Part shown: piece by piece, positions 52,181 through 63,002 of the stretch | How the letters are laid out: the number at the start of each line of letters is the position of its first letter | Numbering within the stretch: position 1 is the stretch's first letter | NCBI GenBank assembly: GCA_015350385.1 | Contig: WNKI01000001.1 | Location: 5,845,603-5,909,602, forward strand | DNA from: Aculops lycopersici | Taxonomy: Eukaryota; Arthropoda; Arachnida; Trombidiformes; Eriophyidae | DNA: 64,000 bases | Direction: 5' to 3' | Program-made: the position numbers and the translations under genes | Notes under the pieces: model-generated | Databases searched by the model: none | Seen by the model: only the letters and a program-made list of their open reading frames with translations | What the model was told of the DNA's origin: nothing

Positions 52181-52810
52181 CTACGTCTTCTTCACCTTGT
52201 AAACCCAAACTGTATCAATGCCGTCACCAACTTCGTCGATCTGTGTCAAACTAGTAAACGGAAACCTACAAGCATAGACAGTCTGTTCTCTTTCGTTTGA
52301 GTCTTGTAAATATTTTTCCAAAGATGACATCATAGTATCAACACCAAAAATGCATATAGATTCATACCTTGATAATGGGAATTTCCAGAGATCTTTGTGA
52401 AAGTACCTAATTTTTGATAGATTTTGAAGAGATTTAAGTCTCGAGTATAAGACTAGAATGTAGTTTAATTCGACCCCATGAACTTCTGTGTAGAGGTTTA
52501 GCTTTGCGGCCTCTCTGCATACTCGTCCATCACCGCTACCTACATCAAGAAACCTATCACCCCTCCTCGAGTGGGTCATGAACGCTCTCCTAAGATTTTC
52601 CAGTTGAGTATCAGTAGCGGGCACATAAGGGAGGCAATGTTTTCGCAAGGCGGGCAAGACAAAGGGTGTCGCGACGGCCATGGTCACTAATCCTGCCAAC
52701 CCAAACGACCCTCCGATCCAGAGTCCGATTCTCGACTTTGGACCATAATCACCTGGTTTCTTATTGGGATCTGGCTTGCAGTATATACATTCATCATTAT
52801 TTGTAGTCAT
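52181..52810 (-). CDS. ATPSCKMT/FAM173-type mitochondrial lysine methyltransferase
   Basis: A 209-residue SAM-dependent methyltransferase. The family trimethylates lysine on ATP synthase subunit c (ATPSCKMT) or on the adenine nucleotide translocase (ANTKMT). A hydrophobic segment at about residues 27-50 precedes TPFVLPALRKHCLPYVPATDTQLENL, a family hallmark. Motif I FLDVGSGDGRVCREAAK is near residue 90, followed by VHGVELNYILVLYSR, FHKDLWKFPLSRY, IFGVDTMMSSLEKYL, ACRFPF and DGIDTVWVY. The arrangement fits ATPSCKMT slightly better than ANTKMT. Single exon, convergent with DNAJC12 (about 120 bp). Confidence 0.88.
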   Translation of the reverse strand: MTTNNDECIYCKPDPNKKPGDYGPKSRIGLWIGGSFGLAGLVTMAVATPFVLPALRKHCLPYVPATDTQLENLRRAFMTHSRRGDRFLDVGSGDGRVCREAAKLNLYTEVHGVELNYILVLYSRLKSLQNLSKIRYFHKDLWKFPLSRYESICIFGVDTMMSSLEKYLQDSNEREQTVYACRFPFTSLTQIDEVGDGIDTVWVYKVKKT

Positions 52811-53706
52811 TATGATTCAGGTTAATAGATATGAATTGAATTGAGGCAAACATTATCGCGCCTGTTGCAGGTGTAAACAAACGCACGGTGCTTGCGTTGT
52901 TGTGCTCATAGACTATGAGTCATAGTGGATCATTCTGATAAGCATGTACCATCATGTCTGTATCCCGCAGTGTATACTATCAAACATTCACATCTACATT
53001 AGATCACTACACATAGTCGTTGCAGGTATTTGTCTTAAATCGGATTTTGTCTAACGCACATGGCAGATCGCATTCTGATGAGGCATGATATGAATCTGGT
53101 TCTGAGAAATGGTTGAGGGTGCCTCTAGAAGAAAAAATTCAGAGCAAGGTCAGAAATGCTCCGGGGAAAAGTTTTTCTAGTTACATGATGGGTAGTTATT
53201 AGCGGCCCTGGTTTCATGGTGGAGTTCGAGAAAGAAACCATTTCGACGCAGAAAACCGTTGAGTTGGGTCAGCAAGCGAACCTTTTTTCCGTTGGACAGA
53301 AAGCAAAAGTCGTGCGAGAGTTGCACGCGCACAATACAGGGCTACAATACACGAGAATTGGGATTGTATCTTCGCTTTCGCTGGGGCATTGTGAGTGTCA
53401 GTGTCAACCTATGGTTGTGGCGCCAAACTGAGAAAACCCAAAGCGCATTCTGGTTCGCCCTAAAATTTTGTTCGTTGGGAACGAGAGAACGAGTTTCCCC
53501 CAACTGTACAATTCTCCCTCTTCTTCGCTCTTCCCTCCATTGTGTGAATCGCCCCCAAATTGCATATGCAACTTCCGATTACATAGCTCTAATATTTATT
53601 CCATCTTATATCAATCGCATCAAAACAATCAAATTAAATCGAACAAAACCTCCAGAGTCAGACAATTTTTGATATAAGTTAGAGAAAAGACAGACATAAA
53701 TTCAAA
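52811..53706. other. Spacer between the methyltransferase (-) and NACHO (+)
   Basis: A divergent upstream region of about 0.9 kb. Overlapping plus-strand open frames (53216-53677) have no recognisable content. A short inverted repeat CTCATAG-A-CTATGAG is near 52905-52919. Confidence 0.35.
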
Positions 53707-54228
53707 ATGAGCACCCTAGCCAAGTACCCAAAAGCGACGACAATTACCATCTACTCCTTGGGAATATTCCTCGGATTGCTCCATGTCTTATTTGGTGTCA
53801 TCGCTTTATCGCCAATGATCAACCAGGATTATCACAGAGAAATGAAGATCAACTACAATGCATTCTCCAAGAATTTGTCATTCCTGCATAGTTTTGTTGA
53901 CCGAGCCCAACTAGCCGTGTTCTTGCGCTACTTTTTGGCCGCCTCGCAAATCATCTTTGGCGCCCTATTAGCCGAGAATGGTCACTTTGGATTACCAGCC
54001 AAAGTTGGCAACTATGGTCTAGTTGCCATCGACATTGTCTTTTTGCTCTTCCAACTTTTGGCCAAGAGCTCGCTAGAGCGTATTGCTCCGACAGTAGTCT
54101 TCTCCGTCCTCCTAGTGACAAGACTATTGATCATTGAGCAGAGCTCAAAGAGAACAAAGGTCGGAGTCAAGACCAGGAGCACAGGTAAGCCCAAGTCATC
54201 GACACCAAAGAAAAACAAGAACGAATAG
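53707..54228 (+). CDS. TMEM35/NACHO-type acetylcholine-receptor chaperone
   Basis: A 173-residue, four-pass ER membrane protein. NACHO (TMEM35A) promotes assembly of nicotinic acetylcholine receptors. Shared features: the first helix GIFLGLLHVLFGVIALSP followed by the lumenal phrase HREMKINYNAFSKNL (like YSEMKRAYKSYVRAL), the second helix FLAASQIIFGALL (like GALEVACGIVM), and the last helix VVFSVLLVTRLLI (like LVFGILLTCRLLI). The C terminus is a basic Lys/Ser/Thr-rich tail that would be cytosolic and could retain the protein in the ER. The paralog TMEM35B cannot be fully excluded. Single exon; ATG at 53707 in AAA ATG context; AATAAA at 54681-54686. Confidence 0.85.
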   Translation: MSTLAKYPKATTITIYSLGIFLGLLHVLFGVIALSPMINQDYHREMKINYNAFSKNLSFLHSFVDRAQLAVFLRYFLAASQIIFGALLAENGHFGLPAKVGNYGLVAIDIVFLLFQLLAKSSLERIAPTVVFSVLLVTRLLIIEQSSKRTKVGVKTRSTGKPKSSTPKKNKNE

Positions 54229-54773
54229 GCGCAGTTATCAAGCTCGCGGGGCCTGAAGAAGATTGAAGAATTCTAGATTAGGTTGCCCAGATATTCAAGA
54301 TAAACATATCGCTGAACATATCCCACTTCATCGGCACATGTAAAAAATTGCGCAACATGTTGCCTACCCATTTGATGATCTCATGAAATCACTACTTGAA
54401 ACTCAGAAGTGGTCACAGTTGAATGATCTACCAAGATTATCTACCGACCTTCCTGAGGATTTATATTAAGTAGTCAACTGATTGGAGGACTTGAATCTTA
54501 TTTTCGCGCACCACTCAACTACAACAACTTTGCAGTTGCTCAAATGTATATAAAATTTGTACACAAAGAGAGAAGTTAATCGAGGAGAGATGAAACAACG
54601 AGTTTTGCAACAATCAACAATGAACTATAACATTTCTCGATAATCATACACATAAAACAAAGACATCTATTTATTATCCAAATAAAGACATACTTCTGGA
54701 ACGTCCTATCTTGAGATTCTTCTTTACGACAAGTTTATTTTATCTTATTATCTTTCTCTTAAACCATCTCTTT
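54229..54773. other. Convergent 3' regions of NACHO and CNK
   Basis: AT-rich DNA with AATAAA at 54681-54686 (plus strand) and several TTTATT words that read as polyadenylation signals on the minus strand. A TATATAAAA word near 54547 has no matching initiator. No coding region. Confidence 0.4.
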
Positions 54774-56288
54774 TTATTTAGAACCTTGAGGTAGCCATAG
54801 ATGCTTCCGGTCTATGCTGAGAGTGTGGAGATACAACTTGGCCGTGTCGTGGGATATACTTTTTGTTAGAGCCTCTTTGGTTATTCGACTCAATCTATTT
54901 TTGTCGTTATTTGGCTCGTTGATAGACTGAGACGCTTTTTCCAACTTGGGTATTGGTAAAGTTTCGGCGAGCGATAGATCGACCATCGCGTCGGATAGAC
55001 TACCCGATATGGAAACGCGTCTACGAATCCCGCGCCTCGCTCGATTCCTCATAGACCTAGTGTTGTAAACTGGACCCTTCGGCTCCCTTGGAGGAGTTGG
55101 CACGCTACCAGTTTCATCCAGTTCCGGTCCGTCGTCTAGCTGTAGGTCAGCCGCACTTGTCAATGTTGTGTCGCCAGAAACATCTTCATCTTGTACCGTA
55201 TGGGTTGACTCAGAGTTTCGAGACAATATCCTCTTTAATGGAATGGCGTATGGTTTCAACACTGTGATATTGGGTTCATCAACTTCTCCGAGTGAGGGTA
55301 TTCTCTTGATGGTTAAAATCATATCCTCTTTTTTGCTAAACTTCATGATTGACTCTCTCACTCTCTCAACTGGCCAACCTGCTACTGTTTGGTAATCTAC
55401 TTGAACAATCTCATCACCTATCCCAATGCGACCGGATCTATGCGCCGGCGAGGCAATGGCTATGTCAACTACCTGAATTAGTCCGGGAATACCTTTTGTG
55501 AGCACTAAGCCAAAATCTTCTTCGTCCACTCTTTTCGGGATGCAGACCACTTCTAAAGAACAAGGTTGTATATATTCGGGATCATTACATGACCTGACAA
55601 CCCACTCGCAGTATTCCGTTAGGAAACTGGCGGTTTTCTTAATAATATCATTGGGTAAATGAGAAAATTGATCCCTCTGTCCTGTTGAAGTCATTTCAAC
55701 GGAACCACGTAGAAGGATGGTGATAAAGTCTTTGTTAAACATCGTTTCTCTATCCACCATTCCACTAAAGATGATCCATCTGACTATGCGAATAACTTGA
55801 TCGACGACTAGAGATACGGCATCCAGCGTCTCAAGGGAAACTCTTTGTTTCGTATCCTGATTTATCTGCATGTTTGAGTCCACCTTAGTGAAATCGAACC
55901 TACTTCTACTGGTACTCGAGGCTGGCGTTGTGATAACGGAACTTACAGGTAATAATCTCGGACTTAGTTCTGCTTGTCTCATGATATTGTGCAAATGGCG
56001 ACATAAAATCCCTAGCCCCAAAGTGAGAGATTGCACAGTTTCCTGATTGAATTTTGCATGGACATATCTAAGTAGCGAGACACCATCTAGTAGAGCATGT
56101 GACGCTTCGACGTTGATCTTGGGCACCAAATCGAGTATCTCTTCATTGCTTAATAACAACAATCGCTTTCCATTTATACGAGATCTAATAATTTGATCAA
56201 GAGATACCACTTCAAAGGTTCTATGTAAGCCTCGCATCCATAGCACTACATGCTCTGCTGACCAGGAGTTGACATCGACGTAGGCCAT
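54774..56288 (-). CDS. cnk: Connector enhancer of KSR (CNK)-like scaffold, no PH domain
   Basis: A 504-residue scaffold of the Ras-RAF-MAPK pathway. The frame is open four codons further (TTG), but the first ATG is at 56288-56286. Domains in order: a SAM domain (about residues 5-70, WSAEHVVLWMRGL ... INGKRLLLLSNEEIL), the CRIC region (about 75-165, with LGLGILCRHLHNIM), and a PDZ domain (about 240-330: LEVVCIPKRVDEEDFGLVL, VVDIAIASPAHRSGRIGIGDEIVQVDYQTVAGWP). After the PDZ come acidic and basic low-complexity segments (RNRARRGIRRRVSISGS) and a stop. The PH domain found in fly and most vertebrate CNKs is absent; this resembles the shorter CNKSR3 type. Single exon. Confidence 0.88.
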   Translation of the reverse strand: MAYVDVNSWSAEHVVLWMRGLHRTFEVVSLDQIIRSRINGKRLLLLSNEEILDLVPKINVEASHALLDGVSLLRYVHAKFNQETVQSLTLGLGILCRHLHNIMRQAELSPRLLPVSSVITTPASSTSRSRFDFTKVDSNMQINQDTKQRVSLETLDAVSLVVDQVIRIVRWIIFSGMVDRETMFNKDFITILLRGSVEMTSTGQRDQFSHLPNDIIKKTASFLTEYCEWVVRSCNDPEYIQPCSLEVVCIPKRVDEEDFGLVLTKGIPGLIQVVDIAIASPAHRSGRIGIGDEIVQVDYQTVAGWPVERVRESIMKFSKKEDMILTIKRIPSLGEVDEPNITVLKPYAIPLKRILSRNSESTHTVQDEDVSGDTTLTSAADLQLDDGPELDETGSVPTPPREPKGPVYNTRSMRNRARRGIRRRVSISGSLSDAMVDLSLAETLPIPKLEKASQSINEPNNDKNRLSRITKEALTKSISHDTAKLYLHTLSIDRKHLWLPQGSK

Positions 56289-57144
56289 GGTTTTTTCCAA
56301 TGTCTATATAATCTTAATAAAATTGACTAGAATACCTGTCAGCAGCCCTCACCTGAGCGATTAATGCAAGCAAAATATTATCTCACCTCATGTTTCGCTA
56401 TAAGCTCCATTCAGAAGTTGTCATATGCCACCGTTGCGCGCAAGCAAATTCGACTTCCACTTTGCCGTTCTGCTGCGTGCTGAACTGGGGCAGCTTTGTT
56501 CCATCGAGCGTTATGTATTTGACTGAATAGAAAGTTAAAGTTTGACTCACGGTTCGGCACCTAGTTGGCGAGGCTTTGTTCCATTTAAGTCATTACTCTT
56601 TATTGGCCTCAGGATTCCTCTCAACCATCTCTTTTTCCAATGAATATCATTCTATCTTAAGTCAATGGATGGAATGGGCTCACTGTCTCTCTCGTTATGA
56701 GTTTACAAGGAGTCTTTTTCGCTTCAGGATGGTGGATTCTAGTTACCTTAGAGTAGATTTGAAAAACGACAAAAGCGAAAAATCTAACATTCTGAATTAG
56801 GAAACTCTATCAATTGTTTAAATTTCTCAAGGGATTGCGTACCTATTTCAAACAGGTGTAGGTGGAGAAATATGAACCTCTTATCATGCTAAGCAAATGG
56901 CTACCTTTGAGTGAGGCAAAAAAATTTGCGCAATTTTCTGCGCGCTTTCAACAATATCAGCTGTTCGAATTAAAAACAATCTTGGTGATTGAGTCGTTTG
57001 TTGTTTTGAGTTTGTGAGAGCAATAACAAAACTAACATTATTTAAATATTATGGCTCAAATTATATAACTATTCTAGTTCTAACTATTAATGACCATCGA
57101 CGCTTACTGTCTGTTCAGCAACTTAACCGTCCATCAACCACGCA
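56289..57144. other. Divergent spacer between CNK (-) and TCP11-like (+)
   Basis: About 860 bp containing both promoters. A 74-codon plus-strand frame (56576-56800) shows no domain. AT-rich toward the TCP11-like start. Confidence 0.35.
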
Positions 57145-59049
57145 ATGGACGACCAGGAACGAAAGAAAGTGGCTGCCCCAGATTTGGCTGGCGGCTCCAG
57201 TCCAAATGAGCAGTCTAGACCACCAGCCGGATCGGGCAACAAACAAGTAACTAGCTCTTCGCCAATTGAAATTAAATCTACCACAAGTGGGGCTAAATTT
57301 GGTGTTATGCATATGAGAAACTCGCCAAGTCCCTCGGGATTGATGACAGACGCCGATGGAGAGCCGATACCACTGGATAAGATTATCAAGACAGCCAATA
57401 CCATGTCAAACATGTTGGTTGCTCACAAGATAGCTCTTGATAATGATTTCAGGTTAGAGCCTGGAATGGATATCTCAGGGCCACTCATGAGTTTGTCGCC
57501 AATCATTGGATCCTCTCCAACTCAAGGCGGACCAAGTGGTTCAAAATCGGAGCCAACGTTGCAAAGTAAGGTCAAGGATTTGGTCCACGATGCCTTTTGG
57601 GATATGTTCAAAGCAGAGTTAGCAACGCAACAGCGAGAAAATAAGGAAGAAAGGTCCTATGAGATATCCAAACAATTATTAGCCGACATCAAGCATAAGA
57701 TAATCGATTTATTACTGCCACAGCACACAAGATTGAAGCAAGATATCGAGGATAAACTTGAAGCTCAAATTATAGATCAACTGAGCAAAGTTGACTCTCT
57801 AAATCTTCTGGATTATGCTAGATATATTCTCGAGCTATTATCGAAATTATGTGCTCCGGTTAGAGATGAGAAACTCAAAGAATTGAGCGAAACTTCGGAT
57901 CTAATCACCTTGTATCGAGGTATAATGGAATTACTAGAAATGATGCGGCTCGACCTCGCCAACTTTGCGCTCAATCGTTTCAAACCTCACATTAAAGCCC
58001 ATTCTCAAGAGTATGAGAGAGAAAAGTTCAATGAGATATTGAAACAACAAGAATCAATTGGCATAGATGGACTTGAATATACTAGAGTCTGGCTGGCCAG
58101 GGCTGTCGATAGGGTGGACGTTGTACATGGAATATCAGATCTTATTAAGGAATCATTCAATGATCTTGACTTGGATCGAAACGATGAATTGGATCCATCG
58201 CTCATAGCTGCATCTGGGTCTGAGACAACAGGTAGCTCTAAAGTTGAACACTCGACCCAAGATAGAATACTGAAGAGTGATATTGTAACAAAAGTCTTGA
58301 ACTCGGCTTACTGCGAACTATTAGAATGGACGTCAAATTTACAACAACTATACCCAGAAACTCTATTATTCGACGAGGCCACAATCAAGCAACTAGGCCA
58401 GCAATATAAAGTTTTACTACTAAGCTCTAGTATATTATTGACACTGTTTGCGTTCGTTAGCAAATTTAAGCTTCAGGATAACAATGATTTCAGGATATTG
58501 GCCAAATCACATGTTATAACTTTACTAACTGCCACTTACGACAATAGTAGTGCCAGTGGCAACCAAATGCAAGGACCACCACCACCAGACGGACGCAACT
58601 CATCGTCGCCAAAACTACCTACAGGTTCCATCGATACCATCGATCATATAAAACTTGAGACCGTTGCACTGAGATTATGTGAGGACATTCGACAGAAACT
58701 CAGCGAAGCCGAGGATAAGAAACTCTTGAATTCGTTTGAAAGTCAACGCGATTTGTTAATAAGGCAAATTTTAGATCTCGAAAGTTCAACTAATAGAATC
58801 AGAGAGTTGGCTAGACGCAGGATTATGGAGTTTGTAGAGACACTATTGACGCTAGACGTTGAACACGAGAGAAAAAAGTTTTCCTCAAAGTCGGCACCAC
58901 CTGTGAATATTCCCCTTGGACTCAATTGTCTGGCCGATGAGCTCACTTTAACGATGGCCCAACTGGTTAAACTTATACGCTACAATCGACAAGTATTCTT
59001 TCATCATTATCAGAGTATAATTGTAGAGTTAGTAATGAAAAAACTATGA
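57145..59049 (+). CDS. T-complex protein 11-like (TCP11L) protein
   Basis: A 634-residue protein of the TCP11 family, whose members are helical proteins linked to PKA signalling in sperm and to unresolved cytosolic roles. The TCP11 region starts near residue 140 with VHDAFWDMFKAEL, then LLADIKHKIIDLLLPQHTRLKQDIEDKLEAQIIDQ, YARYILELLSKLCAPVRDEKLKEL, MELLEMMRLDLANFALNRFKPHI and SQEYEREKFNEIL. This is the order of the family core (SLLLPxHxRLR, LCAPVRDE, MxxDMANFAI, QxSVEYERxKF). The N-terminal 135 residues are Ser/Pro/Gly-rich. Both TCP11L1 and TCP11L2 are possible. Single exon. Confidence 0.9.
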   Translation: MDDQERKKVAAPDLAGGSSPNEQSRPPAGSGNKQVTSSSPIEIKSTTSGAKFGVMHMRNSPSPSGLMTDADGEPIPLDKIIKTANTMSNMLVAHKIALDNDFRLEPGMDISGPLMSLSPIIGSSPTQGGPSGSKSEPTLQSKVKDLVHDAFWDMFKAELATQQRENKEERSYEISKQLLADIKHKIIDLLLPQHTRLKQDIEDKLEAQIIDQLSKVDSLNLLDYARYILELLSKLCAPVRDEKLKELSETSDLITLYRGIMELLEMMRLDLANFALNRFKPHIKAHSQEYEREKFNEILKQQESIGIDGLEYTRVWLARAVDRVDVVHGISDLIKESFNDLDLDRNDELDPSLIAASGSETTGSSKVEHSTQDRILKSDIVTKVLNSAYCELLEWTSNLQQLYPETLLFDEATIKQLGQQYKVLLLSSSILLTLFAFVSKFKLQDNNDFRILAKSHVITLLTATYDNSSASGNQMQGPPPPDGRNSSSPKLPTGSIDTIDHIKLETVALRLCEDIRQKLSEAEDKKLLNSFESQRDLLIRQILDLESSTNRIRELARRRIMEFVETLLTLDVEHERKKFSSKSAPPVNIPLGLNCLADELTLTMAQLVKLIRYNRQVFFHHYQSIIVELVMKKL

Positions 59050-61982
59050 TTTAAACATCCAAAAGGGAATGTTTAACTTGATACAACCACTCGCATCAAG
59101 TTTTGATTCGAGTCGTACGTGTTGTTTCAGGTGAGCGTTTTAAAACGGAAGCCACGTATGTCACACAGTGGCAACATTTGGTTACAAGAGTATTCTCTGA
59201 AGGTACTTGTGAGGAGTTCACATAGAAAAACTCCGTAACACTAACCCACAGACCGGACGCACCGGAAGCAAGTGGGCCACGACCATTGTCGCCGTTAGTA
59301 TTCACTTACGTTCCAGAGAAACTCGGAAATTTTTTTACCTGTAAGCATGTGAAAGCATCTGCTCGGTTGAGTTCCGGTCTTGGTCGCTAGAGTCAGATAC
59401 TGGAGGCAAACTAATGCAATTTACTGCTCGGACACTTGGGCACGCGCGGTGAAATTCACAGCAGGTTTTCTCCCAATCTCCTCATTACTCGTCCTATCAT
59501 CTGCTCTCCAAGTTGGTTGGCGCTTCCGTTAGAATTGTCGCAGTTGCAGTTGCCTCTCAGATGGAGTGTTCCTCTTGCTCTTTTTTCATCTTAGTGATGA
59601 TAATGGCGACCAAGTGGCTGCTCCATTTCAGGCATCAAGGGGGCAGATTGTTTTGTCTCTTATATATATATATGAACTCTACACAAAACCAATCAAATCA
59701 GAGGTCAGCTGCTCTGATTATCGTCCTCGCGTTGGGCTTGGATTTGTCGTCGCAAAAGAAGTTGATCTTTTGTAATTGAGAAACTACCAGCACCAAGTTT
59801 GCTAGATCAAACCCCGATGTAGGCTGGCGCGTGGCCGCGTGTATCGGCGGTTGGTCAATGTCTCGCGCAAGTTTATTGCCGGAGCAGTTGGATAATTAAC
59901 GCCTACGGGCAGGAAGTGTTCGTATGTTACACTGATATACTAAGGGGGAAACTGTAACTCTGAGATGGCGAGAAGTTGATTTTTGTCAGTAGTAGTGGTT
60001 GTGCACGATGCAGTCGCCGACAATAGTAACCGACTTGGACTCGCACGCACAATCTGAGCGGCCGGTCGAATTAGTTGCTCCACCCACGTTAAACACGAGC
60101 TCCTCCATTCAAGTGGCCATGTGATAATAGAGAGCAAAGTGAGCAAAGCAACAGATGATCGCTGGCTCGCAGATTGGCCATTTGAATAGCTGGCGAGTGG
60201 TGCTCCTTCCGTCCGCAATAATATCCAGCCAGAGGCTCCGGTGGCTGTGGTGTCCACTCGTCGTGGTCATTTGTGTGTTGTTTTTGGAGCCTCAAAACTC
60301 CAACCTCAATAACTTGAGACGCCATGTGGCAGCTTGCAAGCTGCTGCCGCGGACGCTGTCCCCACTGCCGCTATCGCTAGAAGCTGAACCAGTTGCAGGC
60401 TGCATCCGGTTTCATCGACTCCGCGTGTGTAGGTCAGTGGATTTGCATGAGTGCCAGTATCAGCCCACTGTAGTTGAAAAACCGTTGAGATTTTCAACAA
60501 CCATCTAGGCGCCAAAACTTTTTCATGAATGAAACGACAAGTGGCTACTGGAGGATCACTTGCTTTTCTGGTTTGAATCATCCCTCGTCTCTTTGTGTTC
60601 TCATCTTGTCAACATTCCGCCGGCCGAACTCGAATCAAGTGGTTCAAGTGGAATTCGAGGTTGCGGAGTTGTTATTGTCTCCTTTTGGCGGCAAATCAGT
60701 GACTTGATTAGCACCAACCGACTAGTGGGAAGCGATGAGCTGAACTGGATCACACTAAACCAAAACCCGGTTTTGATGCAACCAGATGTGCACATGATCT
60801 GGCTCGTTATTGGAGCAAGGACACCAAAGGTGAATTATGGATACAAGTTGCAAATTCCAAGCCGATCCAGAGATTGGTTCGTCGGTTGGTGTGAGTTGTC
60901 GGCGGCCTAAAAACACTTTGCAGCTTTTGCAGTATGTCACATGGACTTTAAAAGAAAACTGCTAACCCAAAGGAAGCCTGGAAATTCCTAAGAGGTACGC
61001 GAAATGCATTCTATACTCTAAGATGCATAAAGGAAAAAACACGACTGACAAAAAACTGGATCATTCTTTACTGAGAGAGGGAGAGAGAGAGGGGAAATAG
61101 GAAGTGGCTGGTTCTTTGGAATGCGAGCAACCTGATGGTCGTACACTCATCCACTTACAATTGAATGAACAAATGAATGAACGAGCGGCGGTGACATAAG
61201 GTGCCACTGGTTGATTCTAAGCGCGCGTCGCTTACCTGCCTGCTCGCTCGCTCGTTCACCTTTCCTGTCGCGCTGCCGCCTCAACAGTTGCGCAAGTTCG
61301 GCAGCCACCGGTTGCCAGGTAGGTTTATGTTGATGATAACCAATAGCATTGTGAATGCCACATTCCTTAGTCGGGCGCATCTGTCGTTTTAAAATTCCTT
61401 AGTGACGCGCACATGTTGCATCGCTGGCTTCTTTACGCCACTTCCATAGCTTCAACCATAATGCACCACGAGCAAAACAGGATGTTACGTGGCCACCATT
61501 CACTTAGTTACTTATTTCTCCTCCGAATTGAATAGGATGAGCGAGCCAGCGAATGAATGAATATTGGATTGGGCCGTTGGGGGCGCCCAGCGGCCGAATG
61601 GACCAGTTCAAGGGGGCTAACGCGTGCGACAAACACATGTTGCTTCCAACAACTGCCAACTTCCCTACTCTGTCTCTCTTGGTCCGACGATGAGGCCAGC
61701 GGCAGCTGACACTCGCGCGGCTGCATTAAGGCGTCGTGCGTCCGACTTCCGACTCTGGCTCTCTGGTCATGTCGTCTGGTGCTATTAGTTTTCTTGAGAT
61801 TAACCAGCTGCATCACTGCGCTTGCGCCAGATATACTTGCAAACAAACATCAACCATCAGACGACTGGTTAATAATTGAAACCCTGCTCTCATTCAGCAT
61901 TCATCTTGTGCCTTAGAAACAACAGCTCCTAGAAAAAGTTGAACCAAACAACCAAGACAACGGCAAGTCAGATAATCTCAAT
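59050..61982. other. Intergenic region upstream of the bHLH gene
   Basis: About 2.9 kb without a supportable gene. It contains a TA dinucleotide run near 59659-59673, a GA-rich run near 61073-61093 and repeated ATGAATGA words near 61162-61180 and 61550-61562. Open frames of 60-117 codons here show no domain or conserved-looking content. It probably holds regulatory DNA of the Hes-type gene. Confidence 0.4.
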
Positions 61983-63002
61983 ATGTTGCACCACCTTAAA
62001 ATGGAACTCAAGCGTCAGGAGCGAGAGGAACAACAGCATCAACAGAGGCTTTTGGAAAGTGGCAACAAGCCACAGGTTGCTTCTGGCGAGTCGACTAAAA
62101 GTGAGCAAAAACCCAAGAGGGTGAGGGGTCGTCGATCGTCGAAACCTCAGATGGAGAAGAAGCGAAGAGCTCGAATCAACGAGTGTCTTGATATTCTAAA
62201 AAATTATGTACTTAACGACTCGAGCCAACTCATCAAAATGGGCATTCATATCAACTCATCGCCTAACGGAGGCGACGAGAATAAGCAAAGCGTTGACGAG
62301 GAGTCGGTTGCTAGTAAGATACTCAAGTCCTCTGGACTCATCAATAGACATCGTGGAAGGAAGAATCCAAACAAGTTGGAGAAGGCGGATATCCTGGAGC
62401 TTACAGTGGACTATGTGCGTCGATTGCACGAACAACGCGATGAACTCCTGCTAACGAGTGGTAGATACCAGAGTATTCAACAAGTTGGTCAGCCTTCAGC
62501 CAACTTCCGGCCTTTAGATCAGCCATTGCGTTTAAATCTAGCAAATGGCTTCACGAGTCAAAAGCAGCCGATACACCCGGCAACTCCGCCACCCTCGTCG
62601 AACTCAAGCTCGCCGGTGCAGCCACTGCTCTCAATATCTAGTAACATTATACAAGAGGAACAAAATAGTAGCAGCCAAAGACTTAGCTTGGGCCCGATTC
62701 TACAGAGACAGCCTTTTGGGATTGAAAACTCCATGATTTTGGACTTGAGTGAGAGCCATCGAAAAAGGCAGCCACATCCGGCCCACCAACAGGTGTCCCC
62801 CTCATCCTCGCTATACTCGGTGACAACTGGCTTGTCGCCTTCGGGTAGCTCGAGTTGTGGAAGCCACAAGTCGGCGACAATGATCTACAACAATAATAAC
62901 CTATCAACAGACTCAATATTGATCGGAGGGCCTGCTAGCTGTTGGCAAGCGTGGACTTCATCAGCTGGCCAGCAGCAAGCTAACAGCGCTTCCTACTTTT
63001 GA
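61983..63002 (+). CDS. Hes/hairy-type bHLH transcriptional repressor with a long loop
   Basis: A 339-residue nuclear protein. The basic region and helix 1 (RRSSKPQMEKKRRARINECLDILKNYVL, residues 51-77) carry the HES-type proline and the basic residues for N/E-box binding. Helix 2 (KLEKADILELTVDYVRRL, 131-148) is nearly identical to HES proteins. Between them the loop is about 52 residues instead of about 10, rich in Ser/Asn and then Arg/Lys. Downstream, an Orange domain is not evident and the C terminus ends NSASYF without a WRPW/YRPW Groucho tetrapeptide. The rest is Ser/Pro/Gln-rich. Likely a Notch-pathway-type repressor, but a divergent paralog. Single exon; ATG at 61983; AATAAA at 63122-63127. 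Confidence 0.85.
   Translation: MLHHLKMELKRQEREEQQHQQRLLESGNKPQVASGESTKSEQKPKRVRGRRSSKPQMEKKRRARINECLDILKNYVLNDSSQLIKMGIHINSSPNGGDENKQSVDEESVASKILKSSGLINRHRGRKNPNKLEKADILELTVDYVRRLHEQRDELLLTSGRYQSIQQVGQPSANFRPLDQPLRLNLANGFTSQKQPIHPATPPPSSNSSSPVQPLLSISSNIIQEEQNSSSQRLSLGPILQRQPFGIENSMILDLSESHRKRQPHPAHQQVSPSSSLYSVTTGLSPSGSSSCGSHKSATMIYNNNNLSTDSILIGGPASCWQAWTSSAGQQQANSASYF

Noticed and set aside
53068..53110. Possible C/D-box snoRNA (TGATGA ... CTGA)
   Set aside because: The boxes are only about 25 bases apart and there is no terminal stem.
56289..56300. CNK start at 56300
   Set aside because: The codon is TTG on the minus strand; ATG at 56288 is used instead.
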